A stretch of 64,000 nucleotides of DNA from Thunnus maccoyii. Lineage: Eukaryota; Chordata; Actinopteri; Scombriformes; Scombridae. The translations under genes and the position numbers were made by a program. Within the stretch, counting starts at the first letter, position 1, and every line of letters begins with the position of its first letter. Below are positions 20,641-34,518 of the stretch, piece after piece. The stretch covers positions 28,483,699 to 28,547,698 of the forward strand of contig NC_056550.1 in assembly GCF_910596095.1 (NCBI RefSeq), given 5' to 3'. The notes beneath the pieces were generated by a model that made no database searches, was not told where the DNA came from, and saw only the letters and a program-made list of their open reading frames with translations.

Positions 20641-22070
20641 TGAAAAGGACATAAAAGCATGTAAAAAAAACATTGATGTAACACAACATAAAAAATACAG
20701 TGAAACTAAAATAGATAGAATGCATACTGAATAATAATCAAAGAATTAAGTATGATAAGAACAAATTAAAGCATAGAATATGTAGAATGTATAAAATAAA
20801 TATACATTTTATCACACACACTTATACACGCATGTGCTCACATGCTCACGCACACATACACACAGATGGGGGAGCAAACAGGAAGGCAGGAAGGAAGTAA
20901 AGATGAAAGTGTTCAGTCTATTCAAACTCCATTTTAAAGTCAACAGAGCAGAAGGAGGAAAACAGCAAGTCTGAGGCAGGGTGAGTGTTAATATTAGCAC
21001 TGCAAATAATGATTGCAATGTAACATGGCACCATGGCTGTTGCAGCAATTAAAAGCTTGGCTTTTAACTTAATGTTCATATTTTGTTTGCCTGTTGCTTA
21101 TAGCCTTCTTGTTTTTGTGTGACAAAAGCTATCATGATGTTATCCAGCTAAATTGATGGATTTGCTCACACACTCCTCAAACATATGCCACTTATGAAAT
21201 CAAGAATATTGCTTTTCATGAAAGATGGCAGATAGTTGTTACAATGATGCTTTTTCTCATATTAATTATCATCTAAATATTTCTGTGGAGTTCTTCTCGG
21301 TAGCAGTGTTATGTATGTTAAATGTGTGTGTAAACAAAGCCAACAAGATAAATGGCTAACAACATAATCTAGCTTTGAGACACAGGCCTCAGGTCCTGTG
21401 ATTCTTCATAGTTGTAGAAATGATTGGAAGATGAATGCAGTATATTGGAGAATGCATAGGGGCACTTTGACTACAGTTGTCCTCTCCACTTCACTCATTG
21501 ATTTGATAACATTAGAGAAAATCATTTAACAGAAATTGCAATTGCATGCAAGCATAAAGAGATCCTCAAGTTTAAATAAACAATGAGTGGTTATTATTAA
21601 AGATGGCCCTGAATCAGTCATCAAATCGATTTCTGTACTTTTAGCTTTTTAACATACAAATATGTGATCTGGGTCCAAACACTTCCTCTGGATGAAATAA
21701 CAAAATGTAACCATAATTTTTCTTGCAAGTATAGCCAGATAAAAGTATCAAACCACCTGTTGAAAGGCACCAGAATAAAGGAAATTACATCTACTCTGTT
21801 AAAAATTATCTGAGGGAGGAACCCCAGACCCACATTTTCAATGCTTCCTACATCCATGTGCGCCACACTGATTCATTAAAATAGAGGTCACAATTAAGAA
21901 CGACATAGATGTTTATCTGATATCTGTTTGATGGATTTAAACCAGAATCAAAGTTTATCTTTATCATGGCTAGAAAACACACACGGTCATAGTTAAATTA
22001 ATGTAAACTAATAAGAAGCTACTAAGTTGAGAGGTAGGACTGGTTTATTATATTGTGTGTGTGTCTCCAG

Positions 22071-22212
22071 TGTTTCTGGTTTACCTCTCAGACTCCTTAG
22101 AGGAAGAGAACAGACCAGAATTTCTAATTTCCAGCTGTCTGTCTATGAAGAGTGACCAGTCAAAAGGTGATCCTCCAGCCTTCAGTAATGAACTTGGACC
22201 CTAAGACACAAA
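22071..22212 (+). pseudogene. N-terminal NLR peptide exon with in-frame stop (block 1)
   Basis: The acceptor is CTCCAG and the donor is AAAGTAAAA. The frame reads SDSLEEENRPEFLISSCLSM followed by KSDQSKGDPPAF, the SSC-SMKSD-type peptide found upstream of FISNA in teleost NLRs. A TAA at 22202-22204 interrupts it near the end. Block 2 has TCA there, so one C-to-A change made the stop. The next exon has its own ATG, so the gene may now start there. Confidence 0.7.
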
Positions 22213-23862
22213 GTAAAAGGCTGTTTTTACTCTAAACTTATGAAGATGATTCAGTGTTGAAATGTAATTTAAAAAAAACACCACTGACTGACAACCCACA
22301 CTCTACTACAATCATCTCCATCAGTTATTAGTGAGAATCTGAAGATCTTCTGCATCACATTTATCCATCTAAATATAAAGTGGCAGCTGATGTGTTTAGC
22401 AAAGTTGTGCAGTTCATAAAAATGTCTGTAAATGATACAGTCAAACTACATGCATGCATCAGACTTTACATACAAACAAGAGATAAATGTTCAGGATTTG
22501 TGTCATAATCATTCACAGTGTTTACACATTTAGAAGTTCAAATCTCTTCTCTCACATTTGTTTTCAGTTATAGATACAAAAAGAACCACAGACCCCATAT
22601 TCATAGTGTGTACTTTGGTTTTTTTGTTGTTTGGTATTTAAACACTTGTTTGTGAAAATGCTGTAAAAGTACGATATCACTTGAAAAGATGAAGGCCTCA
22701 AGGTGGGTTCAGCATTAGCAGTTAGAAACAAAAGGCCCAGTTCTGACACAAACACCTAAACTGTGTTTCTTATTTGCAGAACAGAAAATGCTTCAAAAGG
22801 TGTTGAAATCTGAAAACTCTTCATGCAGTCATCAAAATCATAGACTGAACATGGCATGTCTATATTCCCTTAGATCAGGACCTCCACCAATGAGGTAATG
22901 TTTTGACCCGTTTGTTTCTACTTTTGTTGGTTTGTCTGTCTGTCTGACCCTAACCCCCACCCTTCAAGGGACCCCAACAGTGCATTATGTGAATTGTGGA
23001 AAGGCCAGCTTTGATGCTTAGGGAGCATAGGGCCTATTAGGATGGGTAAAAAACATTCATAAGGAAACATAGGGCTGACCCCGACTGAACCTGCTGATTT
23101 ATTTATCTTCTCTGGTGTCACAGAGAGCTCAAAGAGAAATACTATCAGCATCATTAGTCAGGACTAGAATGTGATTTATCATAAGTAGAGACAGACAGGA
23201 AGAATGACACAGGATGAAAAAGCCTGATATTACAGGAGGATAGTCACTGTGTTTCACTTGTTTCACATTTTATTGGGGAACTGCTGGGCTTACATATCAC
23301 TTATATGATCACTTCCTTGACAGTTTTGCGTTCAGCAGTTAACAGTAGTTTAACTTTTAATTAATGACAAAAACACATATGTAGCCAACTATTAAAATCC
23401 TGTGGTTTGTCTTTTGTTTTCACAGAACAAAAAAAACACACATAAGTGCACTTTGAAACAAGACCCTCATTTTTACGCACTCTCGGTTGACAGCTTTCAC
23501 ACGAGCGTTAATGAACCATTCAAAACATGTAAAGACACCAGAAATCACTGAACAACAACAAACAGGTGAGTTGTGAAAGCAGAGGTCTAACTCGACTTTG
23601 TTGACTGTTGTTTAAGATTGAACTTTTATTCTCAACATTTAAGCCAGAAAAATGTAAATTTTAACATGTACATTTTCATGACAACTGAGAAAACTCGATC
23701 TGATAGAAAGCTCCAGAACCGCTACTGAGTAGACTTGTGGTAAGATGTTTTCACTGAAGATCCTCTTGTTATTACAGTAGAAACACAGAATGAGTTCCTA
23801 CTGGCAGACAGAAACACAACTGTTCTTTAATCAGTGTTCTCTGATTTTACCAGAGAGCCAAG

Positions 23863-24133
23863 ATGACGGAGATGGACCTCCTTAACGTTCTGGAAGATTT
23901 AACAGATGATGAATTTAAGAAGTTCAAGTGGTCCCTGAAGTATGAAAAGTTAGGCAACATCTCGCCCATCAAAGAGAGCCAGCTGTCAGAGACAAAGAGG
24001 CAGGACGTGGTGGATCTGATGGTGCATAAATATGAATTTGCTGGAGCTGTGGAGGTGATCAAGAGCATTTTAAAGAAGATCAGCAGGAATGATCTGGTGA
24101 GGGAATTGCCAAACATTGGCTCAGGAGCAGAAG
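23863..24133 (+). CDS. PYD exon of the block 1 NLR gene
   Basis: It encodes 90 residues starting [20 protein letters not shown], a death-fold pyrin domain with the typical LEDLxxxEFKKFKW pattern. The donor is GAAG then GTCAGT. With an acceptor at TTACCAGAG the upstream peptide exon would join in frame. Its paralogue at 49723 carries a stop at codon 40 where this copy has Gln. Confidence 0.9.
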
Positions 24134-27100
24134 GTCAGTCATAGGAAGAGAAAAACATGACATGACTTCCAGACAGTAGATCTGTGAGGAAAAACAGCCT
24201 ATGTCTTTATATTTTTCATAATTTTAGATACAGTACACACAGTAAGTATTTGGACAGTTACACATACTCATTTTTGTTCCTCAGGTTCTGTGCTTCAGCA
24301 CATTCAATTAAAAATAAAATAATTGATATTACATTAAAGTCTCACCCTTAATTTGAGTAGGTTTATTAAGTAATGGAACAGATACACATGAAGTCAGACT
24401 AAATGATCATATAACAACGCTGACATAAGTATGTGAACCGATGTCCACGGTAAATCTGGCGCTATCTCCTCCGCTGATCAACAGACACTATTGGTTGGTA
24501 TTGGTTGAACTAGGCTGGTTTCATACCGTGGGTAATTTGGGGAGTTGTCATTTGATCATTGAAATTTTGTGGGTCTTACTGTGGAAAACATGAATGAACT
24601 CTTGTCAGGGGGGAAGTGACGTCATTCTGACAGGTGGTCCTACAAAGTAACCATTATTGGTTACTGTAATGGGGTTTGGGGATAGGAGAAACCTTATTTC
24701 CCCAGGTAGATTTCTCCTGGAGAATGTTGATTTCTCTGCCATAGTCATTTGTTTACAGTAATTATATGCATACCCTTCTTCCACCAACAGACCTCCATCA
24801 TCGAGACCCCGATAATTCTGCAGGTCCCCGGGCTCCAGAGGCTGCAGAACTCGGGCATGTCCACAGAGGTGCTGTGTCTTCTGTGTTCAGTTAACTGTAC
24901 AGTTCCTCAATAATTATTTTGTTAAGGATTGTTTCATGTTTTAAGTTTGTTCGACATTATCCCCACACTGTTTAAGTTAATTAGTTTCACAAAGTCGTTT
25001 TTCGCGTCTTTCAGTCTCATCTGGCAAGACCCGGTGTGCATTTACATGGAAGAGTTATTGGTCAACTGAACACTCACTGGGTTGTCGTTGGTCTTTGTTT
25101 ATAGATGAATGTGGGTTGTAGGTAGAAGTAGACAAGGCAGCATTACTGAGGTGGCGCATCACTTGTAAACTTGCATGTAATACTGTAATGTATATAGTAT
25201 GTAGGCTAAGCGCTTTTGTCAAGAAATCTGTCTGAGAGCCTATAGAAATGATTATTTCATCCTTGTATGTATAGTCCAACTAAAACTGAAACTAACAAAA
25301 AAGTATCTCCTAGATGTCTAAAGTTGGTTTCCACCACTTAACTTACTGTTTATTGAATTCAGACACAATCATGAGGTGAGTAAAAGTTCTTACTAAGACA
25401 CACAAAGCATAACAGAACAAAAAGTCAGGACTAACAAACGTTTTCTATCAATAATACTGATAAAATAAGAAAGGCATGCTTCGAGAATAAGGTCAGTGTA
25501 GAGGAGAAATCTGATCACTGAGTTGTTGCATGTACACACAGATTTACAATAACTAGGTTACTACTGTGCGTGTTAACACGTTCCCCGATTACCAACGTAA
25601 CCTAGTTTCTCTGAGTAACCTGGTTATATAAGCACATGTAAACACACTGATAGATGTTTAAATCTACATTTTTCCTCTCTTTCAGCAGATAGTGGTCTGC
25701 AGGAGGTTTTAGATATATATAAGTTAAGTCTGAGGAGGAGATGTCAGCATGTGACTGAAGGAACTGATGAAGCAGGAAGTGAAACCCTCCTCAACAGGAT
25801 CTACACTGAGCTCTACATCACAGAGGGAAAGAGTAAAGAGGTTAACACCCAACATGAGGTGAGACAGCTTGAGACAGCTTCCAAGACCCTCCATGACACT
25901 CCAATCAAGTGCCACAACATCTTTAAAGCCTTACCTGACCAACAGAAATACATCAGAGTTGTTCTGACGAACGGCGTCGCTGGCGTAGGAAAAACCTTCT
26001 CAGTTCAAAAGTTCACTCTGGACTGGGCAGAGGGCTCAGAAAACCAAGATGTCAGTCTGGTGATTCTGTTTTCGTTCAGGGAGCTGAACTTTATCAAAGA
26101 TGAGAATTACAGTCTTCTCATGCTGATCCATGAATTCCATCCAACATTACAGAAGGTCACAGCAGAACACCTTTCTGACTGTAAAGTTTTGTTCATCTTT
26201 GATGGCCTGGATGAAAGCAGATTTTCACTGGATTTCAAGAACAGGAAGGTCGTGTCTGATGTCACACGGATGTCATCAGTCAATGTGCTGTTGAGAAGCC
26301 TCATCGAGGGGAATCTGTTTCCACTAGCTCTTGTCTGGATAACTTCCCGACCTGCAGCAGCCAATCAGATCCCTCCTACATGTGTTGATAGGGTAACAGA
26401 AGTACGAGGCTTCACTGACGACCAGAAGGAGGAGTACTTCAGGAGGAGATTCGGTGATGAAGAGCTGTCCAGCAGAATCATCTCACACATCAAGACATCC
26501 AGGAGCCTCCACATCATGTGTCACATCCCAGTCTTCTGCTGGATCACTGCTACAGGTCTGGAACACATGTTGACTACAGATCAGAGAGGAGAGCTGCCCA
26601 AGACCCTGACTGACCTGTACACACTCTTCCTGCTAGTTCAGACAAAAAGGAAGAGGCACAAGTATGATGAGGGACATGAGACAAGTCCACAGGTTCAGCC
26701 AAAGCGGAAGAAGCACCAGTATGATGAGGGACATGAGACGAGTCCACAGGAGCTGACAGAGGCTGACAGGGAAGTCCTTCTGAAGTTGGGGAGGCTGGCG
26801 TTTGAACAACTGGAGAAAGGAAACATCATGTTCTACCAAAAAGACCTGGAGCAGTGTGGTCTTGATATCACAGAGGCCTGGGTGTACTCAGGATTTTGTA
26901 CACAGATCTTCAAAAGAGAGTGTGTGATCTTCCAGAAAACAGTCTACTGCTTTGTTCATCTGAGCATTCAGGAGTTTCTGGCTGCAGTCTACATGTACCA
27001 CTGTTACACCAGCAGCAACACAGAGGTACTGGAAGACTTCCTGGGGAAAAAACACAGTTACTCATCTCTGGATGACTTCCTTATGGGAGCCATGGAGAAA

Positions 27101-30100
27101 TCTCTCAAAAGTAAAAATGGTCACCTGGACCTGTTTGTTCGCTTCCTCCATGGCCTCTCTCTAGAGTCCAACCAGAGTCTCTTAGGAGGCCTGCTGGGTC
27201 AGACAGAAAAAAGTCCAGAAATCATCCAGAGAGTCATCAACAACCTGAAGGAGATGAACACTCGTGATATCTCTCCTGACAGAATCATTAACATCTTCCA
27301 CTGTCTGATGGAGATGAACGACTGCTCAGTACATCAGGAGATTCAAGAGTTCCTGGAGTCAGCGAACAGATCAGAGAGGGAACTCTCTGAGATCCACTGC
27401 TCAGCTCTGGCCTACATGCTGCAGATGTCAGAGGAGGTTCTGGATGAGTTGGACCTGGAGAGGTACAACACATCACTGGAGGGACGTCGGAGACTGATCC
27501 CAGCTGTGAGGAACTGCAGAAAGGCTCAGTAAGTCCATATGTGATAAGCATTTTAAATCAGTGTAGATTAGTAGTTTAGTTCTTCCAATATGAATAATAA
27601 AATTCTTATTGTTGTTAAAATAGTGCTCTCCCTGTTTATAGCTGAAATGTCAGTTATATTTAGCCACAGATGTTCTTGAGCTGATTCAAATGCTGAGAGT
27701 GCAAATAATGTTGATTTTTCAGTTGGTTGTGTTTATAGCTGTTAAGTTATTCAACACATTTATTCTATTTATTTCTAGTAATTATTGGATTCTACAGTTT
27801 TTTTCTTCTGTTTATATTCCTTTGGGTGACGATGCGTCATTCAAATCTGGTAAAACAAATGAAGGAAGTTGACTGAGGTTTTGTTACAGCAGCATTTTAT
27901 CATAACATACAGTGCTGCTTGAAAGTTTGTGAACCCTTTAGAATTTGCTGTATATCTCCATAAATATGACCAAAAACGTGATCAGATTTCCATTCAAGTC
28001 CAAAAACTAGATAAAGAGACATCAGTTAAACAAATGAGATAAAAAAAACTAAGACCAAAATCAAACTTTTTGGCTTGAATGAGAAGCGTTATGTTTGGCG
28101 ATGAGCAAACACTGCATTCCAACATAAAAACCTTAACCCATCTGTGAAATATGGTGGTGGTATTATTAAGGTTTGGGCCTGCTTTGCTGCCTCTGGACCA
28201 GGGGCCTGTTTTAGAAAGCAGGTTCAACAAACTCTGAGTCTAACCCTTAGCTCTGAGTTGATGAACCCCAAGATGGGAAACTCAGAGTTTTCGGATTCAT
28301 AACAGCTCATCAGAGTCAGTTCAATCAACTCTGAGTATGTTCACTCTGAGTTAATCGTGTGCGTGATGAATGAAAAAAGCCATCATCAATGGAGCTGCGA
28401 TACTATGAGTCACCATGGCAACAAGCAAATAAAAAACAGAGCCTACATTTTAATCCAGTGGACGTAGAGATATGAATGCATGTGTGTGTGGACCCTGCAC
28501 TTTTATCTTTAAAAAAAAGAGCAGGAAAAGTGTCAATAAGTTAACACAATAAAGTTTTATTGAGTGTTGTCTATTATTTCATCATTTACCAGATGTACAT
28601 TTCCTTAATAATGATAAAGTGGAATCTGACTGTGTATCAGGCTGTAGCGCTACATTACATTTTAAATATATTTTTATGGACTTATGGATGTGAACCTGAC
28701 AGCAGGTAGCTAGCAATGAGAGATGATCTTTCTCAACTGTAACTGTTCACTCAGTTGAACTGAAAATATCCTGGAGTCAAGTTGAAAAAAGCGGACAGTA
28801 AAAATATTTTTCTGTTCAAGGTGGCCTCCTTTCATCCTCAAGATTAAAGCAAAACAAAGATTAAAAGTCTGCAAGTATGAGAGAGAGTGATGAGAGTTAT
28901 TGTTTCATTGAAACACAGTGAGATACGATTAACTGAGTGGAGTGCTCTGGTAGCCTACTGGTTAAGATGCATGCCATATAACTTATAACATAACCAAGAA
29001 AACCCATTCAGCCCCGGGGCTGAATGAAGCTGGTATGCTCTCATCTCTGCCTGGGAGGCAGACCCAGCTCTAGGTTTTGCAACCTGAGTGGAAGTGACGA
29101 ACGACTTGTCCAAGTCGTCCTCCCCTGATATGAGGAATCCCAAGGTGTCCTCATCATCGTCTTTGTAGTTCAACTCCAACATGTCTTCCAAAGGTAGCAG
29201 CAGCGTGGCTAGGTCCACCTGTGAGCCCCAGCTAGTGATAGTGCTGGTGCGTGGCCCGGCATCCATGTCTGTCCCCACCATCTCCCCGTCATCAACTTGC
29301 ATGTTGCTGGCAGACAAGTAAGGCTTGTTATTATTCTAGCCATCTTCAAAGACTCTTGATGGTGAAGCAGGCACAGTGCCTGCATGAAGCAGGGGCTTCG
29401 ATGTCCAGCCGGGTATGTTCCAGCCCGAGGCAGCATGAGCAGTCCTGGGGCCGGATGCATAAACAATGCACATGCACAAAAAAAAAATGCATACACCATT
29501 TCCTGCACATAAACTGGTATATACAAACACAGAATGTGCAGTGAGAATGTGCGCACGTCACACATTCTTCAGACTATGTGTACACATGGCAAAGTCGAGG
29601 CCCGGAGTCTCTGTCTCCTTTGGTGTGAGGGAGGGTAACATCCATCTTCGCTAGCAGGCACGCTAATAGAGAAGAATGGCAAAATAGCTGGCGTGTTAAT
29701 CCTGTGGGAGCCGAGCGTCTCGCCAACCCACTTGGTATGCGAGTGTGAACGCTTGGTGAATCACACAAGCTACTGCAGTGGGTAGTCAAGACCATTGAAG
29801 ACCTGGCCATAGTATGGCTAGGCAAAAGAGCACTCTAGTGTTTGGTGAAAGCTGGAGAGTCAAAGTGTACTGAGGTAGCTAGCGCCTGGCGCTGGAATGT
29901 TTAGCCGAGATAGCTCTGGTCTGTGGACAGTTAAGAGGTGTTTGAATGACGCCTGCGTCGTAGTTTAAGCTATTTAAAGGTAGGTGGAACCACCTGACAT
30001 GGATGTTGCAATCACCAGCCAATCAGGTTTGGCATAGTGAGATAAATGCTTCTGAGGAATACCCAGGGGGTGTATCACATTGTGAGACATCAAAACAAGA

Positions 30101-33100
30101 CTATGAATGAGAACCACAATGTTTGTGGTTTGAATTCAGTGGTGGACTTTTGTTACATGTCATTCCCTGTCTCTCTTTATACTTGTTTCTGGTTATGTCT
30201 TAACTGTTGCTTTCCATTAAAGGAATAAAGTGGCTCAGAATTTTTTTTTCAGCTGAACCACTGATGTGACAGCAAATGTTAATCAAAATGGGGAATGTCA
30301 AACTGTCTCATCATTAAATAAAATATTTACATTGAAGTAAATATAAAGTGTTCTTCATGATAATATGTTGTAATATGTGTGTCATGACAGACTTTCTCAC
30401 TGTGGACTCTCAGCGACTCACTGTGAAGTTGTGGCCTCAGCTCTGAAGTCCAAGCCTTCCCTTCTGAGAGATCTGGACCTGAGCTACAATGGATACCTAG
30501 ATGATTCAGCAGTGAAGCTGGTGTGTGCTGGACTGGAGAGTAGAAACTGTATACTGGAGACTCTGAGGTAAATACTCCAGCTGTAATTTTGGTAATGTTT
30601 TTTCTATATATTCAGTTCAAATCCTTCACTTAAGTTTCAAATGTTTAGTTCATACATTTTCGAGATTTGCCCGAGCACAAATCTGTAGAATTAAATTTTT
30701 TTTCATGAATTCAAATTCCAGTCTTGTTCTGTGTAAAACTGATTTCCAAGGTTTAAACTGAGGCTTCAGCAGTCTGAGTTACCCATATCAAGTTAGTATC
30801 TTTTGTGTCTCTTCAGTGTTTCTTTGCTGAGCTGCAGTGAAGGGATCGTAACTCAAAGAGGGAATTTTGTACTAAATAGTCTGTAACTTCGAGTTAGACA
30901 AAGTGGGTGTCTAGCAGACTGTCAAAGCCTAATATTAGCTTCTGCTGAACTAGTAAACTAATTTCCTACAGTGTAGCAGTGTTTGGAAGAGACCACTTCA
31001 CAGTCAGCATGGACAATAAGAATAATTACTGCCACCAATAACATTTAATTACACATACCTATTAAACTACCCAATACAGGAAGAGGGAGGTCATGTAATA
31101 AACAATGAACAGGTTTTTAGTCCAAAATGTCTGATTTCATATTGATCCTCTAATTACAGACTTGACTGAGTTCAGCAGTATTTTATTAATCCATGTTGAC
31201 ATGAATAGATGTCTGAATGTTGTAGTGACATTTGGATGATGTTAGTACAAGGCTGACATTATGATGATCCACAATAACACAATGACAAAGTCCCTCTACT
31301 CATTTTAGAGAAAAGGTCATCGATGAGTACAAAGTAATGTTGAACTACACATTTAAAAACTGAACACATCTGATTTGATGAAACCACTACATACAACCTC
31401 TACATTCTAAACCTTCTTCAGCTCTGAGCAGATTATGAAACATTGAATAATTTCAAGCATAAACCTTGTCCCTTAAAGTGACATCATTTATTCTTTATTC
31501 AGATTGTGTTGCTGCAGAATTTCAGAGATCAGCTGTGCTTCTCTGGCCTCAGCTCTGAAGTCCAACCCCTCCCATCTAAGAGAGCTGGATCTGAGTGACA
31601 ACTTCCTGTATGATCCAGGAGTGACGCTGCTGTGTGATTTTCTGGAGAGTCCAAATTGTAGACTGGAGACTCTGGGGTCAGTTCACTGACTGTCTGTTAC
31701 GGTTGTTGAACTTAATGTTTAAAAACTGAACCTAATTTATGTACATACAAAACTTAACATCCATGAAGTGAATTTTCTTTTTTCCATATTTTCGTTTCTT
31801 ACTGAACAAAGTTTAATCTCTAATAAAAGGGTGACTGATTCTTAAAGGAAATGTAGAAAATGTCCACTGTTAATTGTTAAAATAAATTCATGTTTAGAAT
31901 TTTTGGTAAAGAGTCACATCTGTATACAAAAGATCCTCTCAACTATTATCTATAATATTTAAATATTTCTTTATTATATTCTTTAATGTGTTTTAATTAA
32001 TAATGTCTGATCATTGATATTGATCCTTCAGAACACACACAAACACACACATACACAGAAAAAGAGAGAGATCAATGCGGGTGTTTAAGTATTTTTTATG
32101 AATCAGTGTTGACATGAATAAGTGTCTGAATGTTGTGGTGACATTTGGATGATGTCTGTAGAAGGCTGACATTATGATGATCCACAATAACACAATAACA
32201 GTCACTGTACTCTTTTTAGGGAAAAGCTCATTAATGAGGACATAGTAATGTTGAACTACACATTTAAAACCTGAACACATCTGATTGGATTTTTACCTAC
32301 ACAACAACAAACAAGAAAAATGGTTTCCACAGGTAGATTTCTCCTGTAAAACTCTGATTTCTCTGTCATGTATTGGCTTTTTACATGTGAGCATGTGCAG
32401 GTAAAGGACTGCAGGCAGAGAAAATAATAGCAGTGCAGCTGGATGAAAGCAGAGATCATTGCACAAAGTGATGTGTCCTCATATTTAAAATAAATCCATC
32501 TTAAGTCCAACTAAAACTGATACTAACACATAGCAGCCTGTAGAAGTCTAAATAAGTTGGTTTCCTGCACTGAACATTTAAATATTTGTTAAATTCAGAC
32601 ACTTTGACGTTTTGAGGAAGAGTTCTACTCTGTCTGTCCTCCTCTCACTGTGCTGTGAATCTGCTCTGATACAAACACTCATACCAAAACCACAAAACAA
32701 AGTCAGAAAGCAGAGATTTCTTTCACTAATACAGTTCAAATCCGTGAGCCACACTTCCAGAGTAAGGTCAGCTTTAGTAGAGAAATCTGATAACAGACCT
32801 GCTGCATTTACACAAAGATTTACAGTAAACAGGTTACTACAGCGAATGTAAACACTGATTGATGAGGACATAGTAATGTTGAACTACACATGTAAAACCT
32901 CGACACATTTGATTAGATTATAAATTGATTTTTATCTACATCATTCATTCTTCAGATTGTGTTACTGCAGATTGACAGAGAGCAGCTGTGCTTCTCTGGT
33001 CTCAGCTCTTAAGTCCAACCCCTCCCATCTGAGAGAGCTGGATTTGAGTAAAAACGACCTTCAGGATTCAGGAGTGAAGCTGCTGTGTGATTTCCTGGAG

Positions 33101-34446
33101 AATCCGCTCTGTAGACTGGAGACTCTGAGGTCTGACCATTTTTTACTTCGGTGCTGAAGTTATATGATGTGAAAGTTGCAGTGACACTAACCTACAGACA
33201 TAAAGTTGATATTATGCTGATCCACACTGAGTATCTTAATGGTAAAGTCTATTTTCTTCCTCAGTGGTTTAGTCCATAGCTGCACATTTAAAATCTTCAT
33301 AGAACCAGAAAAATTCTACATTGGATAATTCACTCTGAAACTCTTAAACTCTTGTTTTTTACATTAAATTTCACCTTCACATTTAAACCAAAAAACTCAA
33401 TCAGACAGCACCAAATATAATATTGTGTATTTACTTGTTCCAACACTTTTATGAAGTTATGCAGTGTTTATACTGACTGAAATATTAAACCATAAGATGC
33501 CTGATCTTTTTTATGGTGACACCATTCTATTAAATGTAAATATTGTAGATATATTGAACACCCTTTTCCTCCTATTTTCCTAAAATCCATCCTGATATAT
33601 TTGGTATCTTTTGTAAACGTTGGAATCTTGAGCAGAACCTGAAATAAATTTCTGTGGGTTCTTTTTACTTGTGTTTTGCTGCACAACATGAGTTTGTATA
33701 GATAGAGTCACTGGTGAAGCTGCAGAGTTTAAGAGGTTAAGTCACTACGTCTTTATTGAAGTAGCAAATAGTAGTACTAATGAGAGCTCCTTTTCACTGT
33801 TTGTATTTGACAGTTTTTAGTCAATTTTCTAAACCTCTACATTCTAAACCTTCTTCAGCTCTGAGCAGATTATGAAACATTGAATAATTTCAAGCATAAA
33901 CCTTGTCCCTTAAAGTGACATCATTTATTCTTTATTCAGATTGTGTGACTGCAGGTTGTCAGAGATCAGCTGTGCTTCTCTGGCCTCAGCTCTGAAGTCC
34001 AACCCCTCCCATCTGAGACAGCTGGATCTAAGTGAAAACAATCTGCAGGATTCAGATGTGAAGCTGCTGTCTGATCTTAGGGAGAGTCCACACTGTAGAC
34101 TGGAGACTCTGAGGTCAGTGCACTCACTGTCTGTTATTATTGTTGATCTTTGTTTAACAAGTGAACCTTATTTATGTACACACATAATTTGCATCCATGA
34201 AGTTAATTTATTTCTTCATACTTGAACTTTTTACTGAACAATGTTTAATCTGTTTATAAAAAATTACTTATTCTTAAAGAAACTGTAGAAAATGTCCGCT
34301 GTAAATTAATATTTATATTTTTTGGTGAAGAGTCACATCTGTATACAGAAGATCCCCTCAGCTAACATCTGAAAGAGAAATATTTCTGTATTATATCCCT
34401 TAATGTGTTTTAATGAAAAATGTCTGATCATTGATATTGATCCTTC

Positions 34447-34518
<72 letters not shown>

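Larger units (their letters stand above)
19559..24300 (+). repeat. Segmental duplication, block 1 copy
   Basis: This region aligns in order with 44290-50300. Shared landmarks include CAGCAGGGTTAAACTGGTAT (19650/44365), ATGATTGATGGACATGTTCA (20440/45720), ATGAAAGTGTTCAGTCT (20903/47440), GCATGCAAGCATAAAGAGAT (21544/48186) and the PYD exon (23863/49723). Each copy has private deletions and insertions. It continues leftward into mettl23. Confidence 0.85.
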
